The notes under the pieces are model-generated. The model saw nothing but the letters and a program-made list of their open reading frames with translations, did no database searches and was not told the origin of the DNA. A DNA stretch of 64,000 nucleotides from Citrobacter sedlakii NBRC 105722 (GTDB taxonomy: Bacteria; Pseudomonadota; Gammaproteobacteria; Enterobacterales; Enterobacteriaceae). The stretch covers positions 1-64,000 of the forward strand of contig NZ_BBNB01000009.1 of the NCBI RefSeq assembly GCF_000759835.1. Direction: 5' to 3'. Positions 34,116-43,549 of this stretch are shown here, piece after piece; positions within the stretch are counted from its first letter, which is position 1; every line of letters starts with the position of its first letter. The position numbers and the translations under genes are program-made.

Positions 34116-36716
34116 TTAGAAATTGACTTTAAGTCCCAGCATGGCGCTGGTATCACTGTAGCCCTTGTCGCCAATCTGTTGTGCAACATTCCCCCACAGA
34201 TTTACATTGCGGTTGATCTGGCTTTCTACACCGGTTTTCAGCTCAGCAATGTTACGCGCTCCTGCCTGTTTGACATCCACTCCACCCATTGATACGCCAA
34301 AATCGCGTGTGTTGTGGATCCAGTTGGCTTCGATGAACGGTTCGAAAATTCGCTGTTTACCCTCATCAAGCTGACTATGACCTTTGATAAACAAACGGGT
34401 CCCCAGTCGGGTCTGGATATTTCCATCACCTTCACTTTCAACGCGCGTTCCGTTTTTCTCCGTGAAAGAGTCAGCTTTAACGCCCATCCATGTCAGTTGT
34501 GCAACAGACTGAACAAAATAGCTTTCCCGATGATTTTTCTCGCCAAGTTTCCATGTGTAACCAGACTCAACCGATGCAGTGAAGCCCTTCGATTTATAGT
34601 CTTCGGAAGCCAGGGAATTGCCGCTTACGGTATTGTCAAACCAGTTATACAGAAGCCAGGTATCAACATACCCCCCCGTCTTCTCGGCGTTATTTTCCAG
34701 CCATGTTCCGTAAATACCTGCGCTGTAGCCGTTTACACTCCCTTCGCTGTAGTAATGGCTGAATTTATTATGCGAGTTACTTTTCTGGTTGGCGTATCCG
34801 CCCATAATACCGAGGTGATATCTGTCTTTACCGTCACTGCTCCATTGCACAATATCCCCACCTAACTGGAGAACATAACGGTTCGCCTGGGTGTTGATTT
34901 GCCCACTGCTGTCTTTGAAACGAGTATGTCCTCCGACGTTTCGTATCCACATACCCGTAACTTTTTCTCTGTTATCTGAAACGGATCCGACATAATGTGG
35001 CTCACCTACGCGATCGTGCAGTCTATGCAGGAATAAGGTATTAGACCCCATAATGTTAGCCACATATTCTCCTCCTTCCGGACGAACTATCGGGGAAGGA
35101 TTCGGTGTTGGCTTCGGAGTCGGGATTGGCTCCGGCGTTGGTTCCGGTGTTGGTTTCGGCGTCGGCTCTGGTGTTGGTTCAGGTGTTGGTTCCGGCAGGC
35201 CACTCACCAGATACCAGTTCTCGCCTTTACGGACAACATCATAATCATAAGCGCCGGCAACGATACGACCATATTTTGTGAAGGTGCCGATGGACTGGCC
35301 CCCCACATTGACTATTTCAATGCCCTGATTCGTCAGGTCACCCTGGCCGCCAATATTATTTATACTGACCTGAGTGTTACCAGCTTCTACATCGCCATGA
35401 ACATACAGTTTATCAGTCGGAGAGTCATCACCGCCAAGAACAGTATTAAGCGTCAGAATGCCATTATTACCGGAATAATCCTCGATCACGTGCAGGAATT
35501 TAGGTGTAAATGATGAATGCTGGGTGGGGGCAGCATAGGTTAAATTCGCATCATTCAAATCCAGACGGGTAACCACCGAGTCCCCGGTCATATTCCAGAT
35601 ACTGCTGGTTCTGGACATATCCAGATAAATATAGCCATTATCCACGGTATTCAGGGAATTATCAGTATTCAGCTGTTTAGAATCGGCGGTGCCGGTAAAT
35701 ACTGAACCATGGGTCATCCGTAAATCAATCACCCCTAATGTTTCAGCCAACAGGTTACCATTGACGATATAGGTCCCTCTGGACTGCTGCCCGCCAAGCC
35801 AGGAAGAACCGATGTAAGATCCAAACCCGGTCGAATGCATGGCGTAACTTCCGGCGCCTTCCACATCGATATTAACGTTACGTGTCAGAAATATTTTTCC
35901 GCCTTCATAACTTTCAGTTCGGGCTCTGAGTAAACGTTGTCCCGGTGGTGCATATTTGTTGCCATCCTCCGCTTTCAGGCCCGCCGCCTGCTCACCCCGG
36001 GTAAGAACGGAGATGTCACCAACCTGTATCATTCCTGTTTTGTTCGCATACACCCCATGGGCTTCATCGCCGCTGGTTTGTACAGATACATTGTTACCCA
36101 GCATGATACGGGCCGTATGGTGATCGGGAATAAATCCCAAACTGTTTAAATAGTATGCAGAGCCGGCATAGATTCCATATCCGGCACCCCGTCTTAAGTT
36201 ATTTCCTGCGCCTTCTGTGACAACGGAAATATTATCTCCGGCGGTTAATAGATTGTTTTTATTATTGCCCAGAGTAAGTTCAGCGGCGATCCCCATGCCA
36301 TGGCGTGTATAAATTTCCATGTCGCCAGCGATGGTTACATTGGCGTATTCAAACTCCTGCAATAATATACCGGAGGAATATTCACCATACGTTTTAATAT
36401 TCAGGTTGCCATCAATTGTCGTCGTGGCTATCCGCCCTATAATACCGTCAGAGTATTTTCCAGTAGTGGTAATGTTTATGTTATCTGGCGTTAAATGATG
36501 GACAGTTTGACGGAAGTCTAATCCATAGCCTTTGTCATTTGTTGTAGTATCAATAGTAACGCTTTGATATGAGTTAAGGGTGTTGTCAATATTGGTAAAA
36601 AGTCCTTGCTCGCCGCTACAGGTTAGTTGTTTCCCGTCGGTGGAGCTACAGACAGCTTCAGCAGCGAGCGCATTCCCCGAAGATAGCAGGACGATAAAAG
36701 AGAGTTTTCTAAGCAT
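34116..36716 (-). CDS. Autotransporter with Pro-Glu-Pro-Thr linker (type Va secretion)
   Basis: An 866-residue secreted and surface-displayed protein. A signal peptide (about 1-18, ending ALAAEA) is followed by a beta-helix-like passenger rich in Asn, Gly, Thr and Val (to about 500), with pertactin-style turns such as GGDDSPTDKLYVHGDVEAGNTQVSINNIGGQGDLT. A proline-rich linker of PEPT and KPTP repeats (about 504-545) joins it to an autotransporter beta barrel (about 560-866). The barrel includes NRYVLQLGGDIVQWSSDG and ends LGLKVNF, with the expected terminal aromatic residue. The AIDA/pertactin family fits; the specific function (adhesion, aggregation or other) is not visible. No protease catalytic motif was seen. 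AT-rich flanks suggest acquired DNA. Confidence 0.88.
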   Translation of the reverse strand: MLRKLSFIVLLSSGNALAAEAVCSSTDGKQLTCSGEQGLFTNIDNTLNSYQSVTIDTTTNDKGYGLDFRQTVHHLTPDNINITTTGKYSDGIIGRIATTTIDGNLNIKTYGEYSSGILLQEFEYANVTIAGDMEIYTRHGMGIAAELTLGNNKNNLLTAGDNISVVTEGAGNNLRRGAGYGIYAGSAYYLNSLGFIPDHHTARIMLGNNVSVQTSGDEAHGVYANKTGMIQVGDISVLTRGEQAAGLKAEDGNKYAPPGQRLLRARTESYEGGKIFLTRNVNIDVEGAGSYAMHSTGFGSYIGSSWLGGQQSRGTYIVNGNLLAETLGVIDLRMTHGSVFTGTADSKQLNTDNSLNTVDNGYIYLDMSRTSSIWNMTGDSVVTRLDLNDANLTYAAPTQHSSFTPKFLHVIEDYSGNNGILTLNTVLGGDDSPTDKLYVHGDVEAGNTQVSINNIGGQGDLTNQGIEIVNVGGQSIGTFTKYGRIVAGAYDYDVVRKGENWYLVSGLPEPTPEPTPEPTPKPTPEPTPEPIPTPKPTPNPSPIVRPEGGEYVANIMGSNTLFLHRLHDRVGEPHYVGSVSDNREKVTGMWIRNVGGHTRFKDSSGQINTQANRYVLQLGGDIVQWSSDGKDRYHLGIMGGYANQKSNSHNKFSHYYSEGSVNGYSAGIYGTWLENNAEKTGGYVDTWLLYNWFDNTVSGNSLASEDYKSKGFTASVESGYTWKLGEKNHRESYFVQSVAQLTWMGVKADSFTEKNGTRVESEGDGNIQTRLGTRLFIKGHSQLDEGKQRIFEPFIEANWIHNTRDFGVSMGGVDVKQAGARNIAELKTGVESQINRNVNLWGNVAQQIGDKGYSDTSAMLGLKVNF

Positions 36717-37112
36717 GATGCTCTGTTCCGTTTTAAGTTTATGCCTTAATGTCCCTTTGACTTATTGGTAAATAAAATTAATGCAATTAAGATAATTACC
36801 ACTAATAACCTTAACAATAAGACGCCTATTTATATCAGAAATATCTTACATGAACAAATCATGTGCCTATGAGAAATTACGTTTTTAATCCGTGCTTATA
36901 GTGGGCTCTGAAAGAGGTTTGCAAAGTTCATGAGGGTCCACTGGACTGACCCCACCCGGTAGACGATCCTGCCTCTGGTGTCGAGCACGGCCGCACCGTC
37001 TGGCCCCGAACGTCCCATTCCAGGTGCTCGCGGATGACCTGCCGCTACCAGCTTCCCGGTTTCAGCCGTCGTTGCTCTGGTTAAACGGTTTCTGCATACC
37101 GGTTACTCATAG
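36717..37112. other. Upstream region of the autotransporter and short unmatched GC-rich segment
   Basis: The first 180 bases are AT-rich and should hold the autotransporter promoter on the minus strand. From about 36900 composition changes abruptly to GC-rich. A minus-strand 40-codon frame (37018 to 36896; MGRSGPDGAAVLDTRGR and onward) lies in this part. I do not recognise it; it may be a remnant of a longer gene lost to rearrangement. Confidence 0.45.
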
Positions 37113-37409
37113 CGCATTTACTCCCCCATCGGGGGTGAGTATCGCCGTCTTAAAGACGGTTATGTCGGTATTTCCCGCACCAACCGTAAAATCAAAGTCC
37201 CCACCGGATATTCGCGCAGCCCCAGCGTGCACCTTAGGGGCGACTGGTTGGCAGAGGCGGGATCTGAGACCGGACGCGGACTGACGGTGAGGATTATGGA
37301 CGGGTGTATTGTGTTGATGGCGGACGTAACGAGGTTCAGGAATGGCAGGATGAACTTTATCAGGTTAAACAGTCAGTTAAAGGGGTCAAAGACGGGATAT
37401 TTAGTTTAG
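37113..37409 (+). pseudogene. SymE-like toxin remnant
   Basis: An uninterrupted frame after a stop at 37110 reads through YVGISRTNRKIKVPTGYSRSPSVHLRGDWLAEAGSETG and VRIMDGCIVLM. This matches the SymE core (RxPAITLKGQWLEAAGF...VKVMEGCIVLT). SymE proteins are SOS-induced type I toxins with an AbrB-like fold. Here there is no ATG or well-placed start before the conserved part; only a GTG at 37227 inside it. The C-terminus after the core is unrelated to E. coli SymE. I read it as a truncated or decayed copy. No symR-like RNA was identified. Confidence 0.6.
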
Positions 37410-37439
37410 TGTACTGAACGGAGATTTTTATTTATTCCT

Positions 37440-37699
37440 CTACAAAACCATGAATATTTTATTTTTATGAAATGCGTAAGTAACTCTTTCTCTTATTATC
37501 TTTTGTTCATTAAAATCGCCAAATAGTGATAAAACAACAACATTGTCAGTGATCGAAGTTTCAAAAAGTGGATGTTCTTTTTCGTTATTATACTCATCAA
37601 TAACCACTGTGATATTAATAATAATATTATCACTTACCGAGAGGCGCTAAATAATCATATTGCATCTTGCATTTCTAAAAATATATACCTATTCGACAT
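37440..37699 (-). pseudogene. Frameshifted AT-rich gene remnant
   Basis: On the minus strand an ATG at 37699, preceded by GAGGG, begins MSNRYIFLE. The frame then stops, but sense-like sequence carries on in another frame (KMQYDYLAPLGK) and again after a second shift (SDNIIINITVVIDEY through AFHKNKIFMVL, stop at 37440). The codon use and hydrophobic/charged pattern look coding throughout. I propose a small gene of about 85 residues broken by two shifts. I do not recognise the family. The alternative is chance open sequence in AT-rich DNA. Confidence 0.35.
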
Positions 37700-37801
37700 T
37701 TTTCCCTCGTGGCTATGGATTCGATTCAGTACGAGAACACTCCGTCCTACTGATAATTTTTCTGATCGTCGCCATAATTCAACGTCTGATGTAGAGTTGA
37801 T

Positions 37802-38566
37802 TTACTGATACCGGCTCACCAAATCTTTAACCGCTGTTGCATAGGTTTTTTGTTTAAGCTGAGTAATTTGTTGCTCCGTGGTAGCTGTGCCGCTATTACT
37901 CGTCAGCAAGGGAAGAACAGCCTCTTCATAGTTGACTGGCGTCCAGGTGGACCAGCCTCCTGTCGCCACATCCACGAGCGTAAAACGCACCAGGAAACGC
38001 AGCGAAGCCGCATCCGTCAGCTTCTCATTTTTATAGTCCGACCACGTCGTCGTTTTGGTTGTGGGATCGTATTTACCGGACTGCAATGTATCCTGATAAA
38101 CAACGATCGCTTTCTGATGCCCCTTCGCGCCGACGTAACGCAGTGCCTGCATCCAGTTCATATTCTCACTGGCAACCACATCGCCGTTCTCATTTTTATT
38201 GCAGGAAATCACTTTTTGCCTGTCCGGAATCCCGGAAAAGGTCGCGACAGTATAATATTTCCCCATTTCTTGCTGCATCGCCGTTTCTGGCGCGCGGCTA
38301 CCGGACTGTACGAGAATAACAGAGGAATTCAGCGGTACACGAAACTCATCCTCTTCCAGCGCCGCCTGGATATCCTCTTCGGACACCGCCAATGTGGTTT
38401 CGTTACCAAAAATATCCTTGTCCGACAGCAGCTGTGCTGAAGCATTTTTATTGACGCCGCTCTCCGCCCGCAGCCCCGTTTTCTTCGCATCGATGGAGGA
38501 GCGTGGCGCACAACCCGCCAGCAGGAATGCGACCACACATAAAAATATTGCTGACCGGGTATTCAT
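37802..38566 (-). CDS. Putative lipoprotein of unknown function
   Basis: A 254-residue protein with a lipoprotein signal peptide: [21 protein letters not shown], lipobox LAGC with the cysteine at 19. Residue +2 is Ala, so outer-membrane sorting is expected. The mature part contains [39 protein letters not shown] and [28 protein letters not shown], suggestive of a small alpha-beta domain, but I do not recognise the family. It has an AT-rich upstream region of its own and is transcribed away from gss. Confidence 0.65.
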   Translation of the reverse strand: MNTRSAIFLCVVAFLLAGCAPRSSIDAKKTGLRAESGVNKNASAQLLSDKDIFGNETTLAVSEEDIQAALEEDEFRVPLNSSVILVQSGSRAPETAMQQEMGKYYTVATFSGIPDRQKVISCNKNENGDVVASENMNWMQALRYVGAKGHQKAIVVYQDTLQSGKYDPTTKTTTWSDYKNEKLTDAASLRFLVRFTLVDVATGGWSTWTPVNYEEAVLPLLTSNSGTATTEQQITQLKQKTYATAVKDLVSRYQ

Positions 38567-38895
38567 AGTGCATGCTCCCTCATCTGGATCTGAATTCGTG
38601 TATTATTTCCCTGAAAAATCCCAATAATTATATACCTACAAAAGAAGCTGGCAAAAGAGAATTATTTCTGCAGATGAAACATTTATTGCATAAATAATAA
38701 ATCAAAATTTAAAACGATGATGAATATACCAGCAAGACACGATTAAGAACTATTTCTCCCGTATAGGTTTAAAAAATTGATGAAGAAGTCTCTTTTTAAA
38801 AATAGCCTTAACTCTCTCTGATATTCCTGCCCCTGGGGAACGCCTCTTTATCCTGGTTGTTGCAGAATAACGCCGCGCCGGCGGCGGCTTCACGA
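38567..38895. other. AT-rich region upstream of the lipoprotein gene
   Basis: About 330 bases, mainly A and T until about 38820. It carries the presumed promoter of the lipoprotein gene (minus strand). No gene is supported. Confidence 0.6.
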
Positions 38896-38923
38896 TGTAA
38901 AAAGCCCGCCCGAAGGCGGGTTT
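38896..38923 (-). terminator. Rho-independent terminator of gss
   Basis: On the minus strand AACCCGCCTTCGGGCGGGCTTTTT forms a GC-rich stem with a TTCG tetraloop and a T run. It lies about 60 bases beyond the gss stop codon. Confidence 0.85.
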
Positions 38924-38982
38924 AGATTTATGTAGCGCTTACCGTATTGAGGCCTGCCGTCACATCGCAGGTCTGTAAGCGT

Positions 38983-40842
38983 CTATTCTTTCACGACAAT
39001 CAGCGGTTCGATATCGCTCTCTTTTTTAATGACCAACGACTCGTCGCCGCGCAGGCAGGTGCCGCCGTAGTTGCCGCCAACAGTAAACGTGCAGACCTGA
39101 ATGTACTTCCCGGCGACGTTTGGCAGACACCACAGTTGCTGATAAATGTTCTTCTGCTCGGCGAATTTCCCGCTGGTTTTATCCAGCAGTTCTTCCTGAT
39201 GACTGACCAGATCGATATTGCTGCCGCAGCGTCCGGCAATCGGTTTCACCGCATAACCGGTTTGCGCCAGTTCGTCGTTCACTGTGAAATCGGTGTCCAG
39301 CAGATAGCGATGATGCGGGAACAGTTGCCACAGAATCGGCAGGATCGCTTTGTTTCCGGGGATCACTGTCCACAGTGGTTCAAACACCAGCACCTCCGGG
39401 CGCAGCAGGACGTCTATCAGGCGGACGTCCTGATTGGTATGCCCGGTGCGGATCGGCACAGCGGCGTATTCGGTTTCACTGACTTCGCGAATCTGCTCAA
39501 TCGCTGTTTCCCAGGCCCACGTTTTCCAGACGCAGTTCACCAGGCGATCGTCACCGTCAATCAGTTGCCCCGCGTCGTCCCAGCGCAACTCATCCAGCCC
39601 GCGCAGGATTTTGCTTTCAAACCCGGCCTGGCGCAGCGCCTGCTGCATAAACTGGGCGTGGTAATTTTCCTCAATGTCTTTATCCTGCATGATATGCACG
39701 AAAGGCCGCGCATGGCTGTGTTTCCACGCCCCGGCCAGTTCATTGATCAGCCCTTCGGCGGGATTATGGCCCTGTCCCGTATAGCCCTGTTCAGCCCAAC
39801 GTTCAAGAATCAGCCCCGCCTCGGTATGGCAGGAGGCGGAATCCGCGTTGTACTCGTAAACCTTCAGCCCGCGTTCATCCATGCAAAAATCCATACGACC
39901 GGTGATCATATGATGACGGCGACGCTGCCAGGACAAACGTAAACGCGGCCAGAGAATTTTGGGGATATCGAACAGCGCCAGCAGATTGTCATCTTTCAGC
40001 ACCTTGTCGGTGGCATGAAGATACATCAGATGCAGTTCGTTGGTCGCTTTAATCAGCTCCTGCTCGGCGCTCTCGGTGATGGTGAAATACTGGTACGGAT
40101 CCTGATTTATCACGTGTCCGTTAGCGGCCACATACGCCTTTTGCAGCGGATCGCGTTCATCCAGCCATTTGCCGTCGAACTGGCCTTTCTCCGCCAGACG
40201 CGCGCCGCGGATCTTCAGTGAGTCATTGGCATTCCCCGGCTGCGGCAGGCTGTGCTGCGTGTCGTCAGTCTGGATCATCCACCCCAGAATCGTGGTATCG
40301 TCGAAGGTATCTTTCAGCGTGTAATGACCCTTTTCTACCACCATCTCCAGCTCGCGCGTCCACTGCTGGCCGGGAGGGAGCGGCGTGTGGATGACGTTCT
40401 GCTCGGCGATACGGATCTTATCCTCCAGCAACTGGGTGATAATCGCCACATGACCGGTCTCGTTAAATTCACCGCCCTTTTGCCAGATTAACAGCGCCCC
40501 AGCGACCGGCGCGCGAGGCGAACCGTTAGGAAAGGCCTGCAGCGGCAGGATATTGTCGTTTACCACTTCGCGCAGGAAACGCAGTGAGAAGATCTCCCAC
40601 GCCATACCGACATCGGTAAACACAACACCATAGTTAAGAAACAAAAAACGGCGGGCGAACTCTACGCACTGCCATTTATGCCCCATATACTCGTTGTCGA
40701 TGTAGCTGCGAAACGCGGCGTCGTCGGCATAGTCCCGTGGGTCAAGGGAGCTGTAATCTGAAGAATAGATGGCTACACCACCGGGGGCATAGCCCAATAA
40801 TGTCCCAAAGGGGGCATCCTGACTGCTCGTTCCTGTGCTCAT
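38983..40842 (-). CDS. gss: Glutathionylspermidine synthetase/amidase
   Basis: A 619-residue bifunctional enzyme. The N-terminal CHAP-type amidase has its catalytic cysteine in HKWQCVEFARRF and histidine in ETGHVAIITQ. The C-terminal ATP-grasp domain (from about 200) has SWQRRRHHMITGRMDFCMDERGLKVYEYNADSASCHTEAG and joins glutathione to spermidine with ATP. It closely follows the E. coli sequence. I use the ATG at 40842 (MSTGTSSQDAPFG), with GAGGTAAG before it; 19 upstream residues in frame are not conserved. It is divergent from yghU, as in E. coli. Confidence 0.97.
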   Translation of the reverse strand: MSTGTSSQDAPFGTLLGYAPGGVAIYSSDYSSLDPRDYADDAAFRSYIDNEYMGHKWQCVEFARRFLFLNYGVVFTDVGMAWEIFSLRFLREVVNDNILPLQAFPNGSPRAPVAGALLIWQKGGEFNETGHVAIITQLLEDKIRIAEQNVIHTPLPPGQQWTRELEMVVEKGHYTLKDTFDDTTILGWMIQTDDTQHSLPQPGNANDSLKIRGARLAEKGQFDGKWLDERDPLQKAYVAANGHVINQDPYQYFTITESAEQELIKATNELHLMYLHATDKVLKDDNLLALFDIPKILWPRLRLSWQRRRHHMITGRMDFCMDERGLKVYEYNADSASCHTEAGLILERWAEQGYTGQGHNPAEGLINELAGAWKHSHARPFVHIMQDKDIEENYHAQFMQQALRQAGFESKILRGLDELRWDDAGQLIDGDDRLVNCVWKTWAWETAIEQIREVSETEYAAVPIRTGHTNQDVRLIDVLLRPEVLVFEPLWTVIPGNKAILPILWQLFPHHRYLLDTDFTVNDELAQTGYAVKPIAGRCGSNIDLVSHQEELLDKTSGKFAEQKNIYQQLWCLPNVAGKYIQVCTFTVGGNYGGTCLRGDESLVIKKESDIEPLIVVKE

Positions 40843-41037
40843 CCAACTTACCTCAATCTGTACAGCCTGAGCGGCATCTGCTTGCCTGCCCAACAACATT
40901 CATCATCATACACCTCCGCGCAGCGGCCAGACGCCCGAAGGCAAAAAATAGCAGGGCGTAAATGTGCCAATCTGTTAAATGCCTCAATGGCGACCTGCTA
41001 CACTGCTTCAACACAACCCATCAGAAGGCAGGTCAAC

Positions 41038-41904
41038 ATGTCAGATAACACTTATCAGCCCGCAAACGTCTGGACGTGGGATAAATCCGGCGGCGGCGCA
41101 TTCGCCAACATCAACCGTCCGATCTCCGGCCCAACCCATGACAAGACGTTGCCCGTCGGTAAACACCCGTTGCAGCTCTACTCGCTGGGCACGCCGAACG
41201 GTCAGAAAGTGACGATCATGCTGGAAGAACTGCTCGCACTGGGCGTCACCGGCGCAGAGTATGACGCCTGGTTGATCCGCATCGGCGAAGGCGATCAGTT
41301 CTCCAGCGGCTTTGTTGAGGTCAACCCTAACTCGAAGATCCCGGCCCTGCGCGATCATTCGCAAAATCCGCCGGTGCGCGTGTTTGAGTCGGGATCGATC
41401 CTGCTGTATCTGGCGGAAAAATTTGGCTATTTCCTGCCGCAGGATCTGGCAAAACGCACGGAAACCCTGAACTGGCTGTTCTGGCTACAGGGCGCAGCAC
41501 CGTTTCTTGGCGGCGGCTTCGGCCATTTTTATCACTATGCGCCGGTGAAGATCGAATACGCCATTAACCGTTTCACCATGGAAGCGAAACGTCTGCTGGA
41601 CGTGCTGGATAAACAGTTAGCGAATCACCCCTATGTCGCGGGCGACGACTATACGATTGCCGATATGGCAATCTGGCCATGGTTCGGCAATGTGGTGCTC
41701 GGCAACGTGTACGACGCCGCGGAATTTCTCGACGCAGGCAGCTACAAGAACGTGCAGCGCTGGGCGAAAGAGATTGCCGCACGTCCGGCGGTGAAACGGG
41801 GAAGAATAGTGAACAAGACCAACGGTCCGCTGAACGAACAGCTGCATGAGCGGCACGACGCCAGCGACGTTGAAAACAAGACGGAAGATAAGCGACAGGG
41901 GTAA
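41038..41904 (+). CDS. yghU: Glutathione transferase-like disulfide reductase YghU
   Basis: A 288-residue GST-fold protein of the Nu class, the same length as E. coli YghU. It contains LYSLGTPNGQKVTIMLEELLALG, the conserved VFESGSILLYLAEKFG segment and YTIADMAIWPWFG. Such proteins reduce organic disulfides and peroxides with glutathione or glutathionylspermidine. The neighbouring gss supplies glutathionylspermidine, consistent with a joint thiol role. Start at 41038 with AGGCAGG nearby. Confidence 0.95.
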   Translation: MSDNTYQPANVWTWDKSGGGAFANINRPISGPTHDKTLPVGKHPLQLYSLGTPNGQKVTIMLEELLALGVTGAEYDAWLIRIGEGDQFSSGFVEVNPNSKIPALRDHSQNPPVRVFESGSILLYLAEKFGYFLPQDLAKRTETLNWLFWLQGAAPFLGGGFGHFYHYAPVKIEYAINRFTMEAKRLLDVLDKQLANHPYVAGDDYTIADMAIWPWFGNVVLGNVYDAAEFLDAGSYKNVQRWAKEIAARPAVKRGRIVNKTNGPLNEQLHERHDASDVENKTEDKRQG

Positions 41905-41907
41905 GTT

Positions 41908-41949
41908 CCTGGCCGGATGACGGCGCGCAGTGCGCCTTATCCGGCCAGG
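41908..41949. repeat. REP palindrome
   Basis: CCTGGCCGGATGACGGCGC ... TGCGCCTTATCCGGCCAGG is a long imperfect palindrome of the REP type between convergent yghU and hybG. Confidence 0.85.
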
Positions 41950-41972
41950 AAGGTCGCGAAATGAAAGCGGTA

Positions 41973-42221
41973 TTACGCGCTGGTCACGTCGTAATCCATA
42001 CGGCGCAGCGCGTCTAATGTAGCGTTGGCCTCATGCTCATCAATTATGCTCATCGCAAAGCCAACGTGAACCAGCACCCACTGCCCAACCAGTTCCGCAG
42101 GGTTGCCTTCGCAGATCAGGGCGATATTGACATCGCGCTTGATACCACACACTTCCACCTGCGCCAGTTGATGAATATCTTCACCCACCGCCAGAACCTG
42201 ACCCGGAACGCCAATACACAT
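41973..42221 (-). CDS. hybG: Hydrogenase-2 maturation chaperone HybG (HypC-like)
   Basis: An 82-residue HypC/HupF-family protein. The essential Cys2 follows the initiator methionine ([12 protein letters not shown]). It carries the Fe(CN)2CO precursor group with HypD to the large subunit HybC. E. coli HybG is 82 residues. It is the last gene of the hyb operon. Confidence 0.96.
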   Translation of the reverse strand: MCIGVPGQVLAVGEDIHQLAQVEVCGIKRDVNIALICEGNPAELVGQWVLVHVGFAMSIIDEHEANATLDALRRMDYDVTSA

Positions 42222-42239
42222 AATTAACCACCCAGAGGT

Positions 42240-42581
42240 TTATTCAACTTCAATACTCTTCACTTTTAGCGAATCGCCGGTATCCACGCGCAGACGATCG
42301 CCATGGCAGCGCGGACATTGCGCATCGTGCCGGGCGATCTCAACCACCTGACTGCAATCCCAACACCATGCCTGCGCTGGCGTGTAGTCGATGTGCAGCA
42401 CGCAGCCCTGCGCCACTGTCCCCTGGCAGACAATGTCAAAGCTAAAACGGACGGCGCTCTCCTCGACGCAGGAAAGCGCGCCAATCTCCAGCCACACGCC
42501 AGTGACTCGCTTAACGCCGTGCTGTTCTGCCTGCTGTTGAATGATCTCAACCGCGCTCTGGCAAAGAGACAGCTCATGCAT
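42240..42581 (-). CDS. hybF: Nickel insertion protein HybF (HypA-like)
   Basis: A 113-residue HypA-family protein. The nickel-binding N-terminus MHELSLCQSAVEI and the zinc motif CWDC ... CPRC are present. It works with HypB to supply nickel to hydrogenase-2. I chose 42581 because MHEL must be the true N-terminus; the frame is open 18 codons further upstream. The start overlaps hybE. Confidence 0.96.
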   Translation of the reverse strand: MHELSLCQSAVEIIQQQAEQHGVKRVTGVWLEIGALSCVEESAVRFSFDIVCQGTVAQGCVLHIDYTPAQAWCWDCSQVVEIARHDAQCPRCHGDRLRVDTGDSLKVKSIEVE

Positions 42582-43062
42582 TTTCACTACTCCGGCGGCC
42601 AAACAGCAATGCACGGCGGCTGGTTTGCGGCGCATCAGGATTACTGACCGGCAGCGACAGCAGCATCCGCGCGCAGTCGTCTGCCAGACGGACGCCCTCT
42701 TCCGCCGACATCGCGTGATTCAGCGGCGACATCAACGAGCAGGAGAGATATTGCGATACGCCGTCAAGCTCGCCAACGGTAAACGTCATATCGCCATACG
42801 GCAGACGCAGCCCGAGTTTTTCGCTCACCTTGCGTACCGGCCAGAGTTGATCCGGCCCGGGGAAAATCAGCGCGCTCAGCATCCACGGCGTGATGACACA
42901 TCCCGTCCACTGTCCTTCATACAGCGTAAAGTCAGAGACATACACCGGCATATCAGGATGCAAAAAAGAGAGATCGTGCATTGAACGCTGCGCGATGGCG
43001 TCAAACGCGGCCTGAACCTGCGCCTTCGGGGCGGTCTGGAACCCTGAAATCTCCTCAGACAT
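42574..43062 (-). CDS. hybE: Hydrogenase-2 assembly chaperone HybE
   Basis: A 162-residue protein, the same length as E. coli HybE. It begins MSEEISGFQTAPKAQVQAAFDAI and contains VYVSDFTLYEGQWTGCVITPWMLSALIFPG, typical of HybE/HupJ chaperones. It binds HybO before export and holds it until HybC is mature. Overlaps hybD by eight bases. Confidence 0.94.
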   Translation of the reverse strand: MSEEISGFQTAPKAQVQAAFDAIAQRSMHDLSFLHPDMPVYVSDFTLYEGQWTGCVITPWMLSALIFPGPDQLWPVRKVSEKLGLRLPYGDMTFTVGELDGVSQYLSCSLMSPLNHAMSAEEGVRLADDCARMLLSLPVSNPDAPQTSRRALLFGRRSSENA

Positions 43063-43549
43063 GGGCAGCCTCCCGGGGGATAGCGTCCACACCAGACTCG
43101 CGCAGCGCGGCAAGAACCTGCGCAAGCGCAGGTTCAATCATCGCTTCCACCGTCGGCGTTAAGCCAATGTGCGGCTCCAGCGACTCTGGAATGACGCCCA
43201 CCAGGGTCAGCTTCTTCGGGAACTCGCCGGTAAAACGCAGGGCCGACAGAACGTCGGCCAGGCCAAGCTGGTGCGGGGAAATTTTATTGGTAAACAGCGC
43301 AGGCACTTCATCGTCCCGCAGGACCATGATCGTACCCGGCGTGTTTTTTCTGGACACAATGGCGTCCGCGATAATCAGATGATCGCGGTTCGCCATGTCA
43401 CCCAGCAATTCCATTCCCGCCGTGCCGCCATCGAGGACCTCTACGTAATCCGGCAGTACGTATCGCTGCGCTAACGCTTCAACGATCCGCACACCGATGG
43501 CTTCATCGGTCAGCAAAATATTGCCGACCCCTAAGACTAAAATCCGCAT
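43055..43549 (-). CDS. hybD: Hydrogenase-2 maturation protease HybD
   Basis: A 164-residue nickel-dependent endopeptidase. MRILVLGVGNILLTDEAIGVRIVEAL carries the conserved Glu16, and the metal ligands also include Asp in VEVLDGGTAGMELL and a later His. It removes the C-terminal peptide of HybC once the nickel is in place. The start overlaps the hybC stop by one base. Confidence 0.96.
   Translation of the reverse strand: MRILVLGVGNILLTDEAIGVRIVEALAQRYVLPDYVEVLDGGTAGMELLGDMANRDHLIIADAIVSRKNTPGTIMVLRDDEVPALFTNKISPHQLGLADVLSALRFTGEFPKKLTLVGVIPESLEPHIGLTPTVEAMIEPALAQVLAALRESGVDAIPREAAHV

Noticed and set aside
35050-35250. Plus-strand Gly/Val repeat frame opposite the PEPT linker
   Set aside because: It is simply the complementary reading of the proline-rich repeat.
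36896-37018. Minus-strand 40-codon frame as a gene
   Set aside because: It has no recognisable family or start signal; kept only as a note in the region description.
37572-37808. Plus-strand 78-codon frame
   Set aside because: It is opposite a better-supported broken gene on the minus strand and overlaps the lipoprotein gene end; the sequence is low-complexity.
41000-41038. Upstream extension of yghU
   Set aside because: The residues before the ATG at 41038 are not YghU-like, and the Shine-Dalgarno signal favours 41038.
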